Below are positions 35,839 to 44,840 of a DNA stretch of 64,000 bases, in pieces. The stretch spans positions 1-64,000 of the forward strand of contig NZ_FOAI01000005.1 in the NCBI RefSeq assembly GCF_900109705.1. The letters are read 5' to 3'. Below the pieces are notes generated by a model. That model did not search any database, was not told where the DNA came from, and worked only from the letters and a program-made list of their open reading frames with translations. Positions within the stretch are counted from its first letter, which is position 1, and the number at the start of each line of letters is the position of its first letter. The position numbers and the translations under genes were made by a program. The DNA comes from Roseivivax marinus (lineage in GTDB: Bacteria; Pseudomonadota; Alphaproteobacteria; Rhodobacterales; Rhodobacteraceae).

Positions 35839-38800
35839 TTACACGATGATGAAGTCCGACTCCGTCAACTCCGGCGCCGATTGCAGGCGCGCGAAGGTAA
35901 TCGCGTCCGCATCGCCCGAGCCGTCCTCGTCCCACGACAGATCTCCGCTCGCTGTGTTGTAGATCAGCCGGTCGTCGGCATCCTGCGCCAGCCCTGTCGC
36001 ACTGGCGTGGAACACTCCGAACGACAGCGGACCTTCGGCACCCAGACCCGCGAAGATCTCGCTGTCGAGCAGGATCAGGTCCTCGCCGCTGTCGAAGTCC
36101 CGGATGCGGTCGACATTGTCCTCGCTGAGCGCGGTCGAGAAGCGGAAGCTGTCCGCATCCTGGCCGCCGAAAAGGATGTCGTTGCCTAGCCCGCCATCGA
36201 GCAGATCGTTTCCGCGACCGCCGGCGAGGCGGTCGTTGCCCGCCGTTCCGGGCTCCACGGGTTCGGGCGGGAACTCGACCGACACGTTGAGTGCGTAGGT
36301 CGAGCCTTCCGGCACCGACGCCTCGAAGTCGCCCGTGGCCGGGGACCATTGGCCTTCGAGGATGTAGTAGGTGCCGCTCTCTTCCACGCTGTAGACGAGG
36401 CTGGAGTCGCGGTTGGTGGCCGAACCCGGATCGCCGCCGGCATCGTCGTTCTGTGCGACGATCTCGCCGTTCTCGTCCAGCAGGCGGATCCAGCTGTCGT
36501 GCACGTTCGGATCGGCGATCCCGTCAATGTCGAGCGTGATGACCGTGCCTGCCGCGAGGTCGACCCGGTAGTAATCGCCTTGGCCGTTACCCGTGGATTC
36601 CACCGTCGTGTGCAACACCTCGGTCGAGTCGAAGATGTTCGGATCCTCCTCGAGCGAGAAGTTGTCCGAGATATCGAACGCGGTCTCGAGCGAGTTGTTG
36701 TCGGCATCCGCGCCGAGTGTCGCGTAGCCGCTTCCCATGCCGGGGCGCGGGATCGCCGCGTCCTGGTTGGCGAAGTCACCCAGCAGCGTGTCGTCGCCGG
36801 CCGCGCCGCGCAGCACGTCGTCGCCGCCCTGACCGGTCAGGACATTGGCGCCGCGGTCGCCGCGGATCCTGTCGTCCTCGCCCGAGCCCGAGAGGTTCTC
36901 GATCGAGGCGTAGGTGTCGCCCTCGGTGGCGCCGGACTGGAGGTTCAGGTTCACCCCGGTTTCGCTCGTCGAGTAGTCCGCGGTGTCGCTGCCCGTGCCG
37001 CCGTCGAGCGTGTCGGCCCCGAGACCGCCGGTCAGGGTGTCGTCGCCCTGGACGCCAGACAGGACGTTCTCGCCGTCGGTGCCGATCAGGTGATCGCCGT
37101 AGTAGGAGCCGTCCACGTTCTCGACGTTCTCGATTATGTCGTGGCGGATGGTGGTGCCGCGTCCGACGATCTGCACCGGGCCGTCGGCATCTCCTCCGCG
37201 GGCCGTGCCCCCGGCGAGGTCGACGGTCACGCCTTCGTCGCTGCCGGAGTAGTCGATCGTGTCGTTGCCCGTGCCGCCGTTGATATAGTCCTGCCCGGCG
37301 CCGCCGATGATGTAATCGTCGCCACCTTCGCCGTAGAGCAGGTCGCCGTCGCGCCCGCCGTCGAGCGTGTCGTCCCCGTCGCGGCCATTGAAGACGTCGC
37401 CGCCGCCGCGACCGATGAAGTGGTTGTCCGCCTCGGTGCCGATGAACCGGTCGATCCTGTCGTCCGACCCGATCAGGTTCTCGATCGAGTAGAAACGGTC
37501 ACCTGACCCCGTGCCGCCCGAGGCGGTGTTGGTCTCGAGGTTCACCAGAAGCTGGAACGGGCTCTCCTGGCTGTAGTCCACCGTGTCGCTGCCCGCGCCG
37601 CCGTAGAACGTATCCTCGCCGTCCTGGCCGCGGAGCACGTCGTCGCCGCTCCCGCCGTCGAGCAGATCGTCTCCGGCGCCGCCGTCGATGGTGTCGTTGC
37701 CGGCACCGCCATAAAGCGCGTCGGCCGTGTCGTCAGTCTGGGTCTGGTCCTCGAGATCCTCCACCGCGATGGTGTTGTTGATGTCGCGGCTCTCGAACGT
37801 GTCGCGTCCACCGATGATGTAGTCGTCGCCGCCGAGGCCGAAGATGCGCTGACCACCGGCGCCGCCGTCGATCGTCTCGCTGGTCTCGTCGCCGAAGACG
37901 ATCTCGGACGCCGCGATGGCCGGGCCGGTGTCCTCCTCGGTGGGCGAGGCGCCGTCGTCCTCCTCCGGAGCGGTCGCGCCGGTATAGACGATGTTCTCGA
38001 CGTTCTCGAACTCGCCAAGGTCGAGGTCCTCGTTCAGCACGATGACGGTGTCGTTGCCGCGGTCGGCCTCTTCGCGGACCACGTCGTCGGCGCTGTCGAC
38101 GAAGTAGGTGTCGTCGCCGCCGTTGCCGGCCATGCTGTCGGCCCCGCCGCGCCCGTCGAGCACGTTGTCGCCGTCGTTGCCGATCAGGACGTCGTCGTGA
38201 TCGCTGCCGATGCCGGTCTCGATGTAGTATTCGGTCTGATCGGCGTTGTGGCCGTCGAAGATGGACACGTTATTGCTGTGGCCGTTGACGCTCGAGAACT
38301 GCCCGGCGCGCAGGTCGAGGATCGTGCCCGCGGTCGAACCCGAGAAGTCGATCGTGTCGTCGCCGCCGGTGTCGTGGATGACGAAGCCGATGTCGCGCTG
38401 CATGCCCGTGGAGGTCAGCTCGTAGCCGTATTCGGTGCTGCCGAAGCCGTAGACGTTGTCCCCGGTCATCAGCTCGATCGTCTCGTAGGTCCGCTCACCG
38501 GTCTCTTCGTCCACGGTCGAGAAGAAGCGCCGGATGACCGCCTCGATGTCGGCCATGAGCGGGGTCGCGGCCGACCAGCGCGAGTCCTCGCCGACGTCGA
38601 TGCCGTCGAAGTAGGACATGACGCTGTATTGCTGGCGGTCATAGGTCCAGGTCGCGTTGTTGAGGTAGTTGATCTGGACGCCGCCGGGGCCGCTGTAATT
38701 GTAGAGACCGGGGTGGTTCAGACCGAACTCGTGGCCGAACTCGTGCACGAAGCTGTCGAAGACGTAACCGCCGATGTCGGTGAGGTTCGGCTCGGTGTCG

Positions 38801-39180
38801 TGGAAGCGCTGGCCGATGCTGACATAGCGGTTTGCCGAGAACGCGCTGCCGTCGCTCGGCTCGCCGAGCTCGGGGCTGACGACCTGCATCCACTGCGTCG
38901 CACGGTCGAACGGCTGATCATCGATAATCTCGAACTGCAGCGGTGTGACCGAGGACCACATCTGGAGCGCGCCGATGGCCGCGTCCTTGTAGTCCGGGTG
39001 ATCGTTGAGGTCGGAGACGTTGATTTCGAGCGGCTCGGAGGCGCGTTCGGGCGTCAGGCTGCGGGGCAGGGCGCCGAGATAGTCGAGGAAGGCGTCGTAG
39101 TCTTCGCTCTTGTCGTAGGGGTTATCCGGCGTCTGGTCGTTGACCCACCATTCGCTGCCGGTCCGGTTTGTGTCTGGCAT
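35839..39180 (-). CDS. Secreted serralysin-type metalloprotease with RTX and PPC-like domains
   Basis: 1,113 residues. N-terminal M10 zincin: HEFGHEFGLNHPG (H146, E147, H150, H156) and Met-turn QYSVMSYFDG (M188). Many RTX nonapeptide blocks follow (about 280-800). A pre-peptidase-like beta domain (about 805-955; ISDNFSLEEDPNIFDSTE) is followed by a final RTX block and C-terminus for type I export. No signal peptide. ATG 39180 is preceded by GGGAGGCATATC. Roughly twice the length of serralysins, because of extra RTX repeats. Calcium would fold it outside the cell. No T1SS genes nearby. Confidence 0.88.
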   Translation of the reverse strand: MPDTNRTGSEWWVNDQTPDNPYDKSEDYDAFLDYLGALPRSLTPERASEPLEINVSDLNDHPDYKDAAIGALQMWSSVTPLQFEIIDDQPFDRATQWMQVVSPELGEPSDGSAFSANRYVSIGQRFHDTEPNLTDIGGYVFDSFVHEFGHEFGLNHPGLYNYSGPGGVQINYLNNATWTYDRQQYSVMSYFDGIDVGEDSRWSAATPLMADIEAVIRRFFSTVDEETGERTYETIELMTGDNVYGFGSTEYGYELTSTGMQRDIGFVIHDTGGDDTIDFSGSTAGTILDLRAGQFSSVNGHSNNVSIFDGHNADQTEYYIETGIGSDHDDVLIGNDGDNVLDGRGGADSMAGNGGDDTYFVDSADDVVREEADRGNDTVIVLNEDLDLGEFENVENIVYTGATAPEEDDGASPTEEDTGPAIAASEIVFGDETSETIDGGAGGQRIFGLGGDDYIIGGRDTFESRDINNTIAVEDLEDQTQTDDTADALYGGAGNDTIDGGAGDDLLDGGSGDDVLRGQDGEDTFYGGAGSDTVDYSQESPFQLLVNLETNTASGGTGSGDRFYSIENLIGSDDRIDRFIGTEADNHFIGRGGGDVFNGRDGDDTLDGGRDGDLLYGEGGDDYIIGGAGQDYINGGTGNDTIDYSGSDEGVTVDLAGGTARGGDADGPVQIVGRGTTIRHDIIENVENVDGSYYGDHLIGTDGENVLSGVQGDDTLTGGLGADTLDGGTGSDTADYSTSETGVNLNLQSGATEGDTYASIENLSGSGEDDRIRGDRGANVLTGQGGDDVLRGAAGDDTLLGDFANQDAAIPRPGMGSGYATLGADADNNSLETAFDISDNFSLEEDPNIFDSTEVLHTTVESTGNGQGDYYRVDLAAGTVITLDIDGIADPNVHDSWIRLLDENGEIVAQNDDAGGDPGSATNRDSSLVYSVEESGTYYILEGQWSPATGDFEASVPEGSTYALNVSVEFPPEPVEPGTAGNDRLAGGRGNDLLDGGLGNDILFGGQDADSFRFSTALSEDNVDRIRDFDSGEDLILLDSEIFAGLGAEGPLSFGVFHASATGLAQDADDRLIYNTASGDLSWDEDGSGDADAITFARLQSAPELTESDFIIV

Positions 39181-39285
39181 GATATGCCTCCCTGATAAAA
39201 CAACCACAGATGGTCAAAATCCCGGGGAGCCGGTGCCGAACGACGGCACCGGAGATTGCGCGTGGCGGCAGTTCCCCGGAGGTGC

Positions 39286-40248
39286 ATGGCGGGCCTGCAG
39301 ATTTTCAGGGACTGGTGCGCGAGCATCCAGGAAAAGACCGGCGGCGAACTGACGTTCCAACCGTTCGGCGCGAACGACGTGGTCGGCGACTTCCAGCTTT
39401 ACGACGCGGTCAAGAACGGCGTGCTGGAGGCAGTGAACCCGTTCACGATCTACGCGCAGGGCATCATCCCCGCGGCGACGTTCCTGACGTCGATCCCGCT
39501 GGGCCTGCGCCAGCCGGCGGAATTCGACACGTTCTACTACGGTCTGGGCGGCATCGACATCGCGCGTGAACTCTACGCGGCGCAGGGGATGCACTTCGTC
39601 GGCCCGGTCCACCACGACGCCAACATCATCCACTCCAAGGTGCCGATCCGGTCCATCGACGATTTCGCCGGCCGCAAGATGCGCCTGCCGGGCGGCATGG
39701 TGGCCGAGGTCTTTACCGAGCTCGGGGCCGAGACCACGGTCCTTCCGGGGTCCGAGATCTTCCCCGCGCTCGAGAAGGGCACCATCGACGTGGCCGACTA
39801 CGTGGGACCGGCGGTGAACTACGCGCTCGGCTTCAGCCAGGTCACCGACTACATCGTCATGGGCCCGCCGGGCTTCATGTCGCTCTACCAGCCGGTCGAC
39901 ATCATGGACATCACCGTCGGCCAGGCGGCCTGGGACGCGCTGTCGGACCAGATGAAGCAGTTCGTCGAAATGGAGACGCACGTCTATTCGGACATGCACT
40001 ACGCCGCGATCCAGAAGGCCGACCAGGAGGCGTGGTCGAAGTTCGAGGCCGACGGCACCGAGGTCACGCGCCTCACGCAGGATGACGTGGACCTGATGAC
40101 AGAGATCGCCGTGCCGATCTGGTTCGACTACGCCAACCGCGACACCGACGCGGCGCGGGTCTTCAAGATCCAGCTCGACTACATGCAGTCGGGCTCGCTC
40201 GGCTACGTCGATCCGTCCCTGACGGAAGGGCTCGAGCTCAAGCTCTGA
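39286..40248 (+). CDS. TRAP transporter binding protein, N-terminally truncated
   Basis: 320 residues, DctP/TakP-type solute-binding protein. Core text (TGGELTFQPFGANDVVGDFQ, FAGRKMRLPGG, SEIFPALEKGTIDVADYVGP) is well preserved, but there is no signal peptide and the usual first mature strand is missing, about 40 residues in all. ATG 39286 has CGGAGG upstream; TTG 39256 adds only an unrelated decapeptide. The RTX protease gene begins 106 bp away on the other strand, where the missing 5' part should be. If made, it would stay in the cytoplasm, so it is probably non-functional. Confidence 0.75.
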   Translation: MAGLQIFRDWCASIQEKTGGELTFQPFGANDVVGDFQLYDAVKNGVLEAVNPFTIYAQGIIPAATFLTSIPLGLRQPAEFDTFYYGLGGIDIARELYAAQGMHFVGPVHHDANIIHSKVPIRSIDDFAGRKMRLPGGMVAEVFTELGAETTVLPGSEIFPALEKGTIDVADYVGPAVNYALGFSQVTDYIVMGPPGFMSLYQPVDIMDITVGQAAWDALSDQMKQFVEMETHVYSDMHYAAIQKADQEAWSKFEADGTEVTRLTQDDVDLMTEIAVPIWFDYANRDTDAARVFKIQLDYMQSGSLGYVDPSLTEGLELKL

Positions 40249-40272
40249 TCCCCCTCCCATCCTAGGAGTGCT

Positions 40273-40296
40273 GCCGCCCGGCATCGTCCGGGCGGC
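40273..40296 (+). terminator. Hairpin between TRAP dctP and dctQ genes
   Basis: GCCGCCCGG, 6-nt loop, CCGGGCGGC: a perfect 9-bp stem 24 nt after the dctP stop codon. No strong T-tract. Typical of a processing or attenuating hairpin that keeps binding protein above permease levels. Confidence 0.6.
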
Positions 40297-40322
40297 GGTC
40301 TGTCCCTGCACGTCCGAAAAAG

Positions 40323-41699
40323 GTGCCGCACATGCCCGGCCTCAGCTTCACGCTGCCCCACTGGCTCTACTGGGTCGGTTTGATCGTCTTTCCCCTCGTG
40401 GCCATGGCGTTGGCCCGCCGCCCACAACCGGCCGAAAACCGGTATTCTGTTGTCCTAGCCTACCTGATCTGGGTCACCGGAGGCATCCTCGGGATGCACC
40501 GGTTCTATCTCAGGAACCTTCTTGGCCTCGTCTACATCCCCATCTTCTTCGTGATCCTGTGGGCCAATGCCGGCGGCCAGGAGGCGCGGACCGTTGTCTC
40601 CGAGCTGGCCAACCAGGTGCGTGTCGCCGAACGCGCGATCGAGCGCGAGGAGCCGCGCGTCGCAGAAGCCGAGGCCCAGGTCGAAGAGTTGCGCGCCGCC
40701 GTCGCGGACACCGAGGAGGGCAGCGTCCAGCGCCGCCTTGCCGAGCGCCGCCTGTCGCGTGCCGAGGACCAGATCACCGAGGGCGCCGAGAGGGTGGCCG
40801 AGGCGAACGAGACGCTGGAGGGCAGCAGCGAGGCGCTGGCCTCCGCGCGCAGCGACCGGGCATTCTACAACAACGCGGCGAAATGGGCGTTCTATGCCAT
40901 TCTCGCGCTTCTCGTCATCGACGCCGTGCTGATCCCGTTCCTCGTGCGCCGCGCCAACGCGCGTCTCGCCGATGCGCCGGAAGAGAAGACGCTGATCTCG
41001 GCCCCGGCCGACGACGCCGCGGCCGAGACACCGAAGGCCGATTCCGACTACGCGACCAATTGGATCGACCGGCTGTCGCTGTTCGCGGGCGAGTTCGCCG
41101 CCTACTGGGCGGTGATCGCGGTCTTCGTATACTACTACGAGGTCATCGCGCGATACGTCTTCGGCAGCCCGACCAACTGGGCCCACGAGGCGATGTACCT
41201 GATGTTCGGTATGCAATACCTGATCGCGGGCGCCTACGCGATGCTGACCGAGACCCATGTGCGGGTCGATATCTTCTACGCCCCCCTGCCACGCAAGCGG
41301 AAGGCATGGGTCGATCTTCTGACCTCGATCTTCTTCTTCATCTTCGCCGGCACTCTCCTTGTCACCTCGTGGATCTTCGCCTTCGACGCGCTGGCCGTGC
41401 CGACGGGCAACAGCCTCGTGAGCCAGTGGGCCCGCGGGCAGATTGGCTTCGGCGAGGCCGTCTCGGGCTGGGGCCTGAACCAGTGGACCGATCCGAACAT
41501 CCGTTGGGGCGAGATCAGCTTCAACGAGTGGGAGGTCCCGCTCTGGCCGATGAAGTGGGTGATGGTCATGGGCGGCCTGCTGCTGCTCCTTCAGGGCATC
41601 TCCAAGCTCGGCAAGGACATCCGTGCGCTGCGCGGCAATGACGACCTGCCCCCGGACCGGCCCACCGGCGCGGCAATGCACGAAAGGGAGGCCGTCTGA
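40323..41699 (+). CDS. TRAP small permease with TM2 and coiled-coil extension
   Basis: 458 residues, about two and a half times a normal DctQ. Residues 10-82 hold hydrophobic helices with a TM2-type segment GGILGMHRFYLRNLLGL. Residues about 88-165 form a Glu/Arg/Ala-rich coiled coil, followed by a further membrane helix (about 182-202). The C-terminal 250 residues are the DctQ domain (AVIAVFVYYYEVIARYVFGS; EAMYLMFGMQYLIAGAYAML; ETHVRVDIFY). Overlaps dctM by 1 nt. ATG 40332 is an alternative start. Confidence 0.82.
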   Translation: MPHMPGLSFTLPHWLYWVGLIVFPLVAMALARRPQPAENRYSVVLAYLIWVTGGILGMHRFYLRNLLGLVYIPIFFVILWANAGGQEARTVVSELANQVRVAERAIEREEPRVAEAEAQVEELRAAVADTEEGSVQRRLAERRLSRAEDQITEGAERVAEANETLEGSSEALASARSDRAFYNNAAKWAFYAILALLVIDAVLIPFLVRRANARLADAPEEKTLISAPADDAAAETPKADSDYATNWIDRLSLFAGEFAAYWAVIAVFVYYYEVIARYVFGSPTNWAHEAMYLMFGMQYLIAGAYAMLTETHVRVDIFYAPLPRKRKAWVDLLTSIFFFIFAGTLLVTSWIFAFDALAVPTGNSLVSQWARGQIGFGEAVSGWGLNQWTDPNIRWGEISFNEWEVPLWPMKWVMVMGGLLLLLQGISKLGKDIRALRGNDDLPPDRPTGAAMHEREAV

Positions 41700-43054
41700 T
41701 GGGACTCGAAATCGGAATTGAGTGGCTGACCGTCATCATGTTCGGGTCGCTCCTGACGCTGTTGATGGCCGGCCTTCCGCTGGCCTTCGTCACCGGCGGT
41801 CTGGCCTGCGTGTTCCTCTTCGTTCTGGGGGACGCGCGCGCGCTCAACATCGTGCCGTCGCGGATCTTCCCGCTGATGACGAACTACCAGCTGTCGGCCA
41901 TCCCGTTGTTCATCTTCATGGCGGCGATGCTCGAGAGGGCGGGTCTCATCAACGAGATGTTCGACGTGATCTACAAGATCCTCGGCGGCGTGAAGGGCGG
42001 CCTGGCCGCGGCGACGATCCTCGCCTCCACGATCCTGGCCGCGATGGTCGGCGTGATCGGCGCGGCGGTCGTCACCATGGGGATCATCGCGCTTCCGGCG
42101 ATGCTCTCACGCGGATACGACCCCAAGATCGCCATGGGCTCGATCATGGCCGGCGGCACGCTCGGCATCCTGATCCCGCCGTCCATCCTCGCGATCATCT
42201 ACGCGGTGGTGGCCGAGCAGTCGGTGGGCGAGCTGTTCATCGGTGCGGTGATCCCGGGCCTCCTTCTGTCGGGCATGTACATCGCCTATGCCGTGATCCG
42301 CAGCTACATCGACCCGACCCTCGGTCCGCCGATCCCGGTCGAGGAGCGCGTAAGCTCGCGCGACAAGCTGCGCCTGCTGGGCAACATGGCGGCGCCGATC
42401 GCGCTGATCGTGGTGGTTCTCGGGGTCATCTTCTCTGGCGTGGCAACGCCCGTGGAGGCCGCGGGCATCGGCACCTTCGGTGCATTCATCGTGGCGGCCA
42501 TCCACCGCAAGCTCGACTGGCCCACGGTGCGCGAAGCCTGCCTCACGACGCTCAAGGCCAGCGCGATGGTGATCTGGATCATGTTCGGCGCGACGATCTT
42601 CGTCGGTCTCTACGTGCTCGAGGGCGGCCAGCAGTTCGTGCAGGACAGCCTTGCCGCGACGGGCCTTGGGCCGTGGGGCATCCTCCTGCTTATGCAGGCG
42701 CTCCTCGTGATCCTCGGCATGTTCCTCGACTGGGTGGGCATCCTGCTGCTCTGCGTTCCGATCTTCGTGCCGATCATCAAGGCGCTGGGCGCCCAGGCGT
42801 TCGGACTCGATGCGCCCGAGGACCTCGTGCTCTGGTTCGGCGTGCTCTACCTCGTGAACATGCAGATGAGCTTCCTGTCGCCGCCGTTCGGCTACGCGCT
42901 GTTCTACCTGCGGGGCGTCGCGCCGCCGGAGATCCCCATGGTCGATATCTTCAAGGCGGCGCTGCCGTTCCTGTTCCTTCAGGTGGTGGGCCTGACGCTC
43001 TGCATGGTGTTCCCGCAGATCATCATCTGGCTGCCAAGGCTGATCTACGGATAG
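41699..43054 (+). CDS. TRAP transporter large permease
   Basis: 451 residues, DctM family with about 11-12 membrane helices. Typical text: LSAIPLFIFMAAMLERAGLI, GGTLGILIPPSILAIIYAVV, and LVILGMFLDWVGILLLCVPI. Imports an organic acid using the sodium gradient together with DctQ and a binding protein. Substrate not predictable here, and the binding protein of this operon is damaged. Confidence 0.93.
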   Translation: MGLEIGIEWLTVIMFGSLLTLLMAGLPLAFVTGGLACVFLFVLGDARALNIVPSRIFPLMTNYQLSAIPLFIFMAAMLERAGLINEMFDVIYKILGGVKGGLAAATILASTILAAMVGVIGAAVVTMGIIALPAMLSRGYDPKIAMGSIMAGGTLGILIPPSILAIIYAVVAEQSVGELFIGAVIPGLLLSGMYIAYAVIRSYIDPTLGPPIPVEERVSSRDKLRLLGNMAAPIALIVVVLGVIFSGVATPVEAAGIGTFGAFIVAAIHRKLDWPTVREACLTTLKASAMVIWIMFGATIFVGLYVLEGGQQFVQDSLAATGLGPWGILLLMQALLVILGMFLDWVGILLLCVPIFVPIIKALGAQAFGLDAPEDLVLWFGVLYLVNMQMSFLSPPFGYALFYLRGVAPPEIPMVDIFKAALPFLFLQVVGLTLCMVFPQIIIWLPRLIYG

Positions 43055-43102
43055 GTCGCCAGCCGGCCCGCGCGTGGGGCCGACGACAGGCAATGCACCC
43101 GG

Positions 43103-43134
43103 ACGCCCCGGCCCTCGTGGCTGGGGCGTTTTCG
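43103..43134 (+). terminator. Intrinsic terminator of the TRAP operon
   Basis: Stem ACGCCCCGGCC / GGCTGGGGCGT with short loop followed directly by TTTTC. About 50 nt after the dctM stop codon. It separates the TRAP operon from the following cluster. Confidence 0.8.
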
Positions 43135-43177
43135 TGCGCGGAGCCTAGTCAACTTAAATGATACTTATTCGGATAAA

Positions 43178-43207
43178 TTGACAACCTGTTAGCGAATCGC
43201 GGATGAT
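43178..43207 (+). promoter_or_regulatory. Candidate promoter of the polyglycine/prenyltransferase-like cluster
   Basis: TTGACA at 43178-43183, then an 18-bp gap and GATGAT at 43202-43207, inside an unusually A+T-rich 100-bp patch. It is 50 bp before the first gene of the cluster. Match to the -10 consensus is weak. Confidence 0.4.
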
Positions 43208-43256
43208 GATTGGCAATTTCAGAATGATCTAGACCGCAGTTTATTGGAGACATGCC

Positions 43257-44072
43257 ATGGACTTGAGTGCCATTCCCGAAGAGGACCGCGATGATTTCCG
43301 TGCGCGTCTCGCGCGGCTCGGCGTCAACCCGGACGCGCTCGACGATGAGACGATCGAGGTCGAGGCCGGCAAGAGCCTCCGGCTCGAGATGGTGGGCGAA
43401 AGCCCGGTCAGCCCGATGATCTTCGAAACCCGCGACCTCGACACCCTGCGCCGCTGGATAGGCTCGCCGGACAAGGCCGTGCAGTCGCGCCGGGTCCAGC
43501 CGTTCGAGGGCATCATCCGGGCCGCGAACATCGACATCGGCGGTCTTGCGGGGGCCGCCGCCGCACGGACCGCGACCCGGCGCCGCGCGCGAACGGCACG
43601 CAGCGCCTCGGCCACGTCCGGCGCGCGGCTGTCGGAGATCACCAAGGTGGACGCGGGCGCGCTCAAGGCGTCGGTCGACCGAGTGAAGGCCGAGCCGCAG
43701 CAGGCGCGCCTCAGCGCCATCGAGGTCGATACCCTGCGCGCCGCCGCCCGGACCTACATCCACGGTGACGTGGCCAGCGTGGCCGAGTTCAAGCCCGCCA
43801 TCGAAAGTTTTTTCGAGACTTTCCAGGTCGCGGTCTGGCTCAAGACCAAGATCGTGGTGAAGCGAAACTCGACGCTGGCGCTTGGCACCGGCGTGCACAA
43901 CCTGACCGCCTACGAGATCATCATCGAGTCCGGCGGCCGCATCCGCAGCCACGGCCACCTCACGGTCTCGGCCACCAAGGTGCGCCGGCCCGCGCTGATC
44001 AACCCGGGCCTGTCGCTGCCGAACCACGTGCTGACGGTCAACCCGCTGAACCGCGACCCGCTCTTTCCCTGA
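43257..44072 (+). CDS. Hypothetical protein, first gene of the polyglycine cluster
   Basis: 271 residues, no signal peptide or membrane helix. Acidic N-terminus (MDLSAIPEEDRDDFRARLARLG), a low-complexity Ala/Arg/Ser hinge at about 98-122 (AAAARTATRRRARTARSASA), then a C-terminal beta-rich domain (WLKTKIVVKRNSTLALGTGV; EIIIESGGRIRSHGHLTVSA) that reads like a beta-solenoid or scaffold-type fold. No family recognised. Precedes the polyglycine gene by 51 nt, so the two products may interact. Confidence 0.6.
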   Translation: MDLSAIPEEDRDDFRARLARLGVNPDALDDETIEVEAGKSLRLEMVGESPVSPMIFETRDLDTLRRWIGSPDKAVQSRRVQPFEGIIRAANIDIGGLAGAAAARTATRRRARTARSASATSGARLSEITKVDAGALKASVDRVKAEPQQARLSAIEVDTLRAAARTYIHGDVASVAEFKPAIESFFETFQVAVWLKTKIVVKRNSTLALGTGVHNLTAYEIIIESGGRIRSHGHLTVSATKVRRPALINPGLSLPNHVLTVNPLNRDPLFP

Positions 44073-44123
44073 CCGGGGCCGAAAATTTCCCATGACGACC
44101 AAGTTCATTCGAGGAACAGGATC

Positions 44124-44786
44124 ATGTCCGAGTTCGAAGTAGTTTCAGCCAACGGACCCAACGGGTTCAACGGAACGGCAGGGGGCACCGGCGGCGCCGG
44201 GGCCGAAGGCGACAAGGCCCGCTGCCACTGGTACGGCGACACCGCGCCCACCGCGGGCGGCCCCGGCCACGACGGGACCAACGGCTCGGCCGGCGGCAAG
44301 GGCGGCAACGCTCCGTCACCGCTCGATCTGGTGATCGAGGTGCGCGACCTCATCGGCAACATCGAGGCCACGAACTTCGGCGGCAGGGGCGGCAACGGCG
44401 GCAATGGCGGGCCCGGCGGCAATGGTGGCGCGGGCGGCGATGGCGGCAACGGGGACGGCTGCGAACCTTCGGCCAACGGCGGGCGCGGAGGAGACGGCGG
44501 CAACGGTGGCCGGGGCGGAGACGGCGGCGACGGCGCCGATGGCGGCGACATCATCGTGCTCTACCAGAACCTCGTGGACGGCGACTTCTCGGGGTCCTCC
44601 GAGGTCGGCGCGCCCGGGGCGGGCGGCGCCGGCGGCGCGGCCGGTGCAGGCGGTCTCGGCGGACGCCGAGGCGGAGACGGCAACCGCGCCGCGCAGGGCA
44701 ATCCCGGCTCTCCGGGCGCACCCGGTCTGCCCGGCGCCGAGGGCTCGCCCGGTGAGGTGCTGATCCAGGTCGATCCCTCGCCGTAG
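44124..44786 (+). CDS. Polyglycine/collagen-like protein
   Basis: 220 residues, nearly half Gly. Gly-rich blocks (GGRGGNGGNGGPGGNGG; GGRGGDGGNGGRGGDGGDG; GSPGAPGLPGAEGSPG) alternate with short hydrophobic strands (LDLVIEVRDLIGNIEA; DIIVLYQNLVDGDF; GEVLIQVDP). That alternation suggests bundled polyglycine-II helices or collagen-like triple helix with beta caps, as in some adhesins and antifreeze proteins. No signal peptide. Two Cys residues only. Could be a structural surface protein or a substrate of the enzymes encoded downstream; neither is shown. Confidence 0.65.
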   Translation: MSEFEVVSANGPNGFNGTAGGTGGAGAEGDKARCHWYGDTAPTAGGPGHDGTNGSAGGKGGNAPSPLDLVIEVRDLIGNIEATNFGGRGGNGGNGGPGGNGGAGGDGGNGDGCEPSANGGRGGDGGNGGRGGDGGDGADGGDIIVLYQNLVDGDFSGSSEVGAPGAGGAGGAAGAGGLGGRRGGDGNRAAQGNPGSPGAPGLPGAEGSPGEVLIQVDPSP

Positions 44787-44840
44787 GCCGAACCGCCCGC
44801 CCGAACCTGCCCCAGACACCCAGCCATCACGGAGACCGGC

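Noticed and set aside
36349-39195. Plus-strand open frames antisense to the RTX protease
   Set aside because: RTX repeats (GGC/GAC codons) create long antisense frames of Val/Asp/Ala; no start signal or family.
39256-39285. TTG start giving a 10-residue longer DctP
   Set aside because: The added residues do not resemble a signal peptide, and ATG 39286 has a much better ribosome site.
44390-44545. Short tandem GGC-rich repeats as a minisatellite
   Set aside because: Repeats follow the reading frame of a polyglycine protein with varied third positions, so selection acts on protein.
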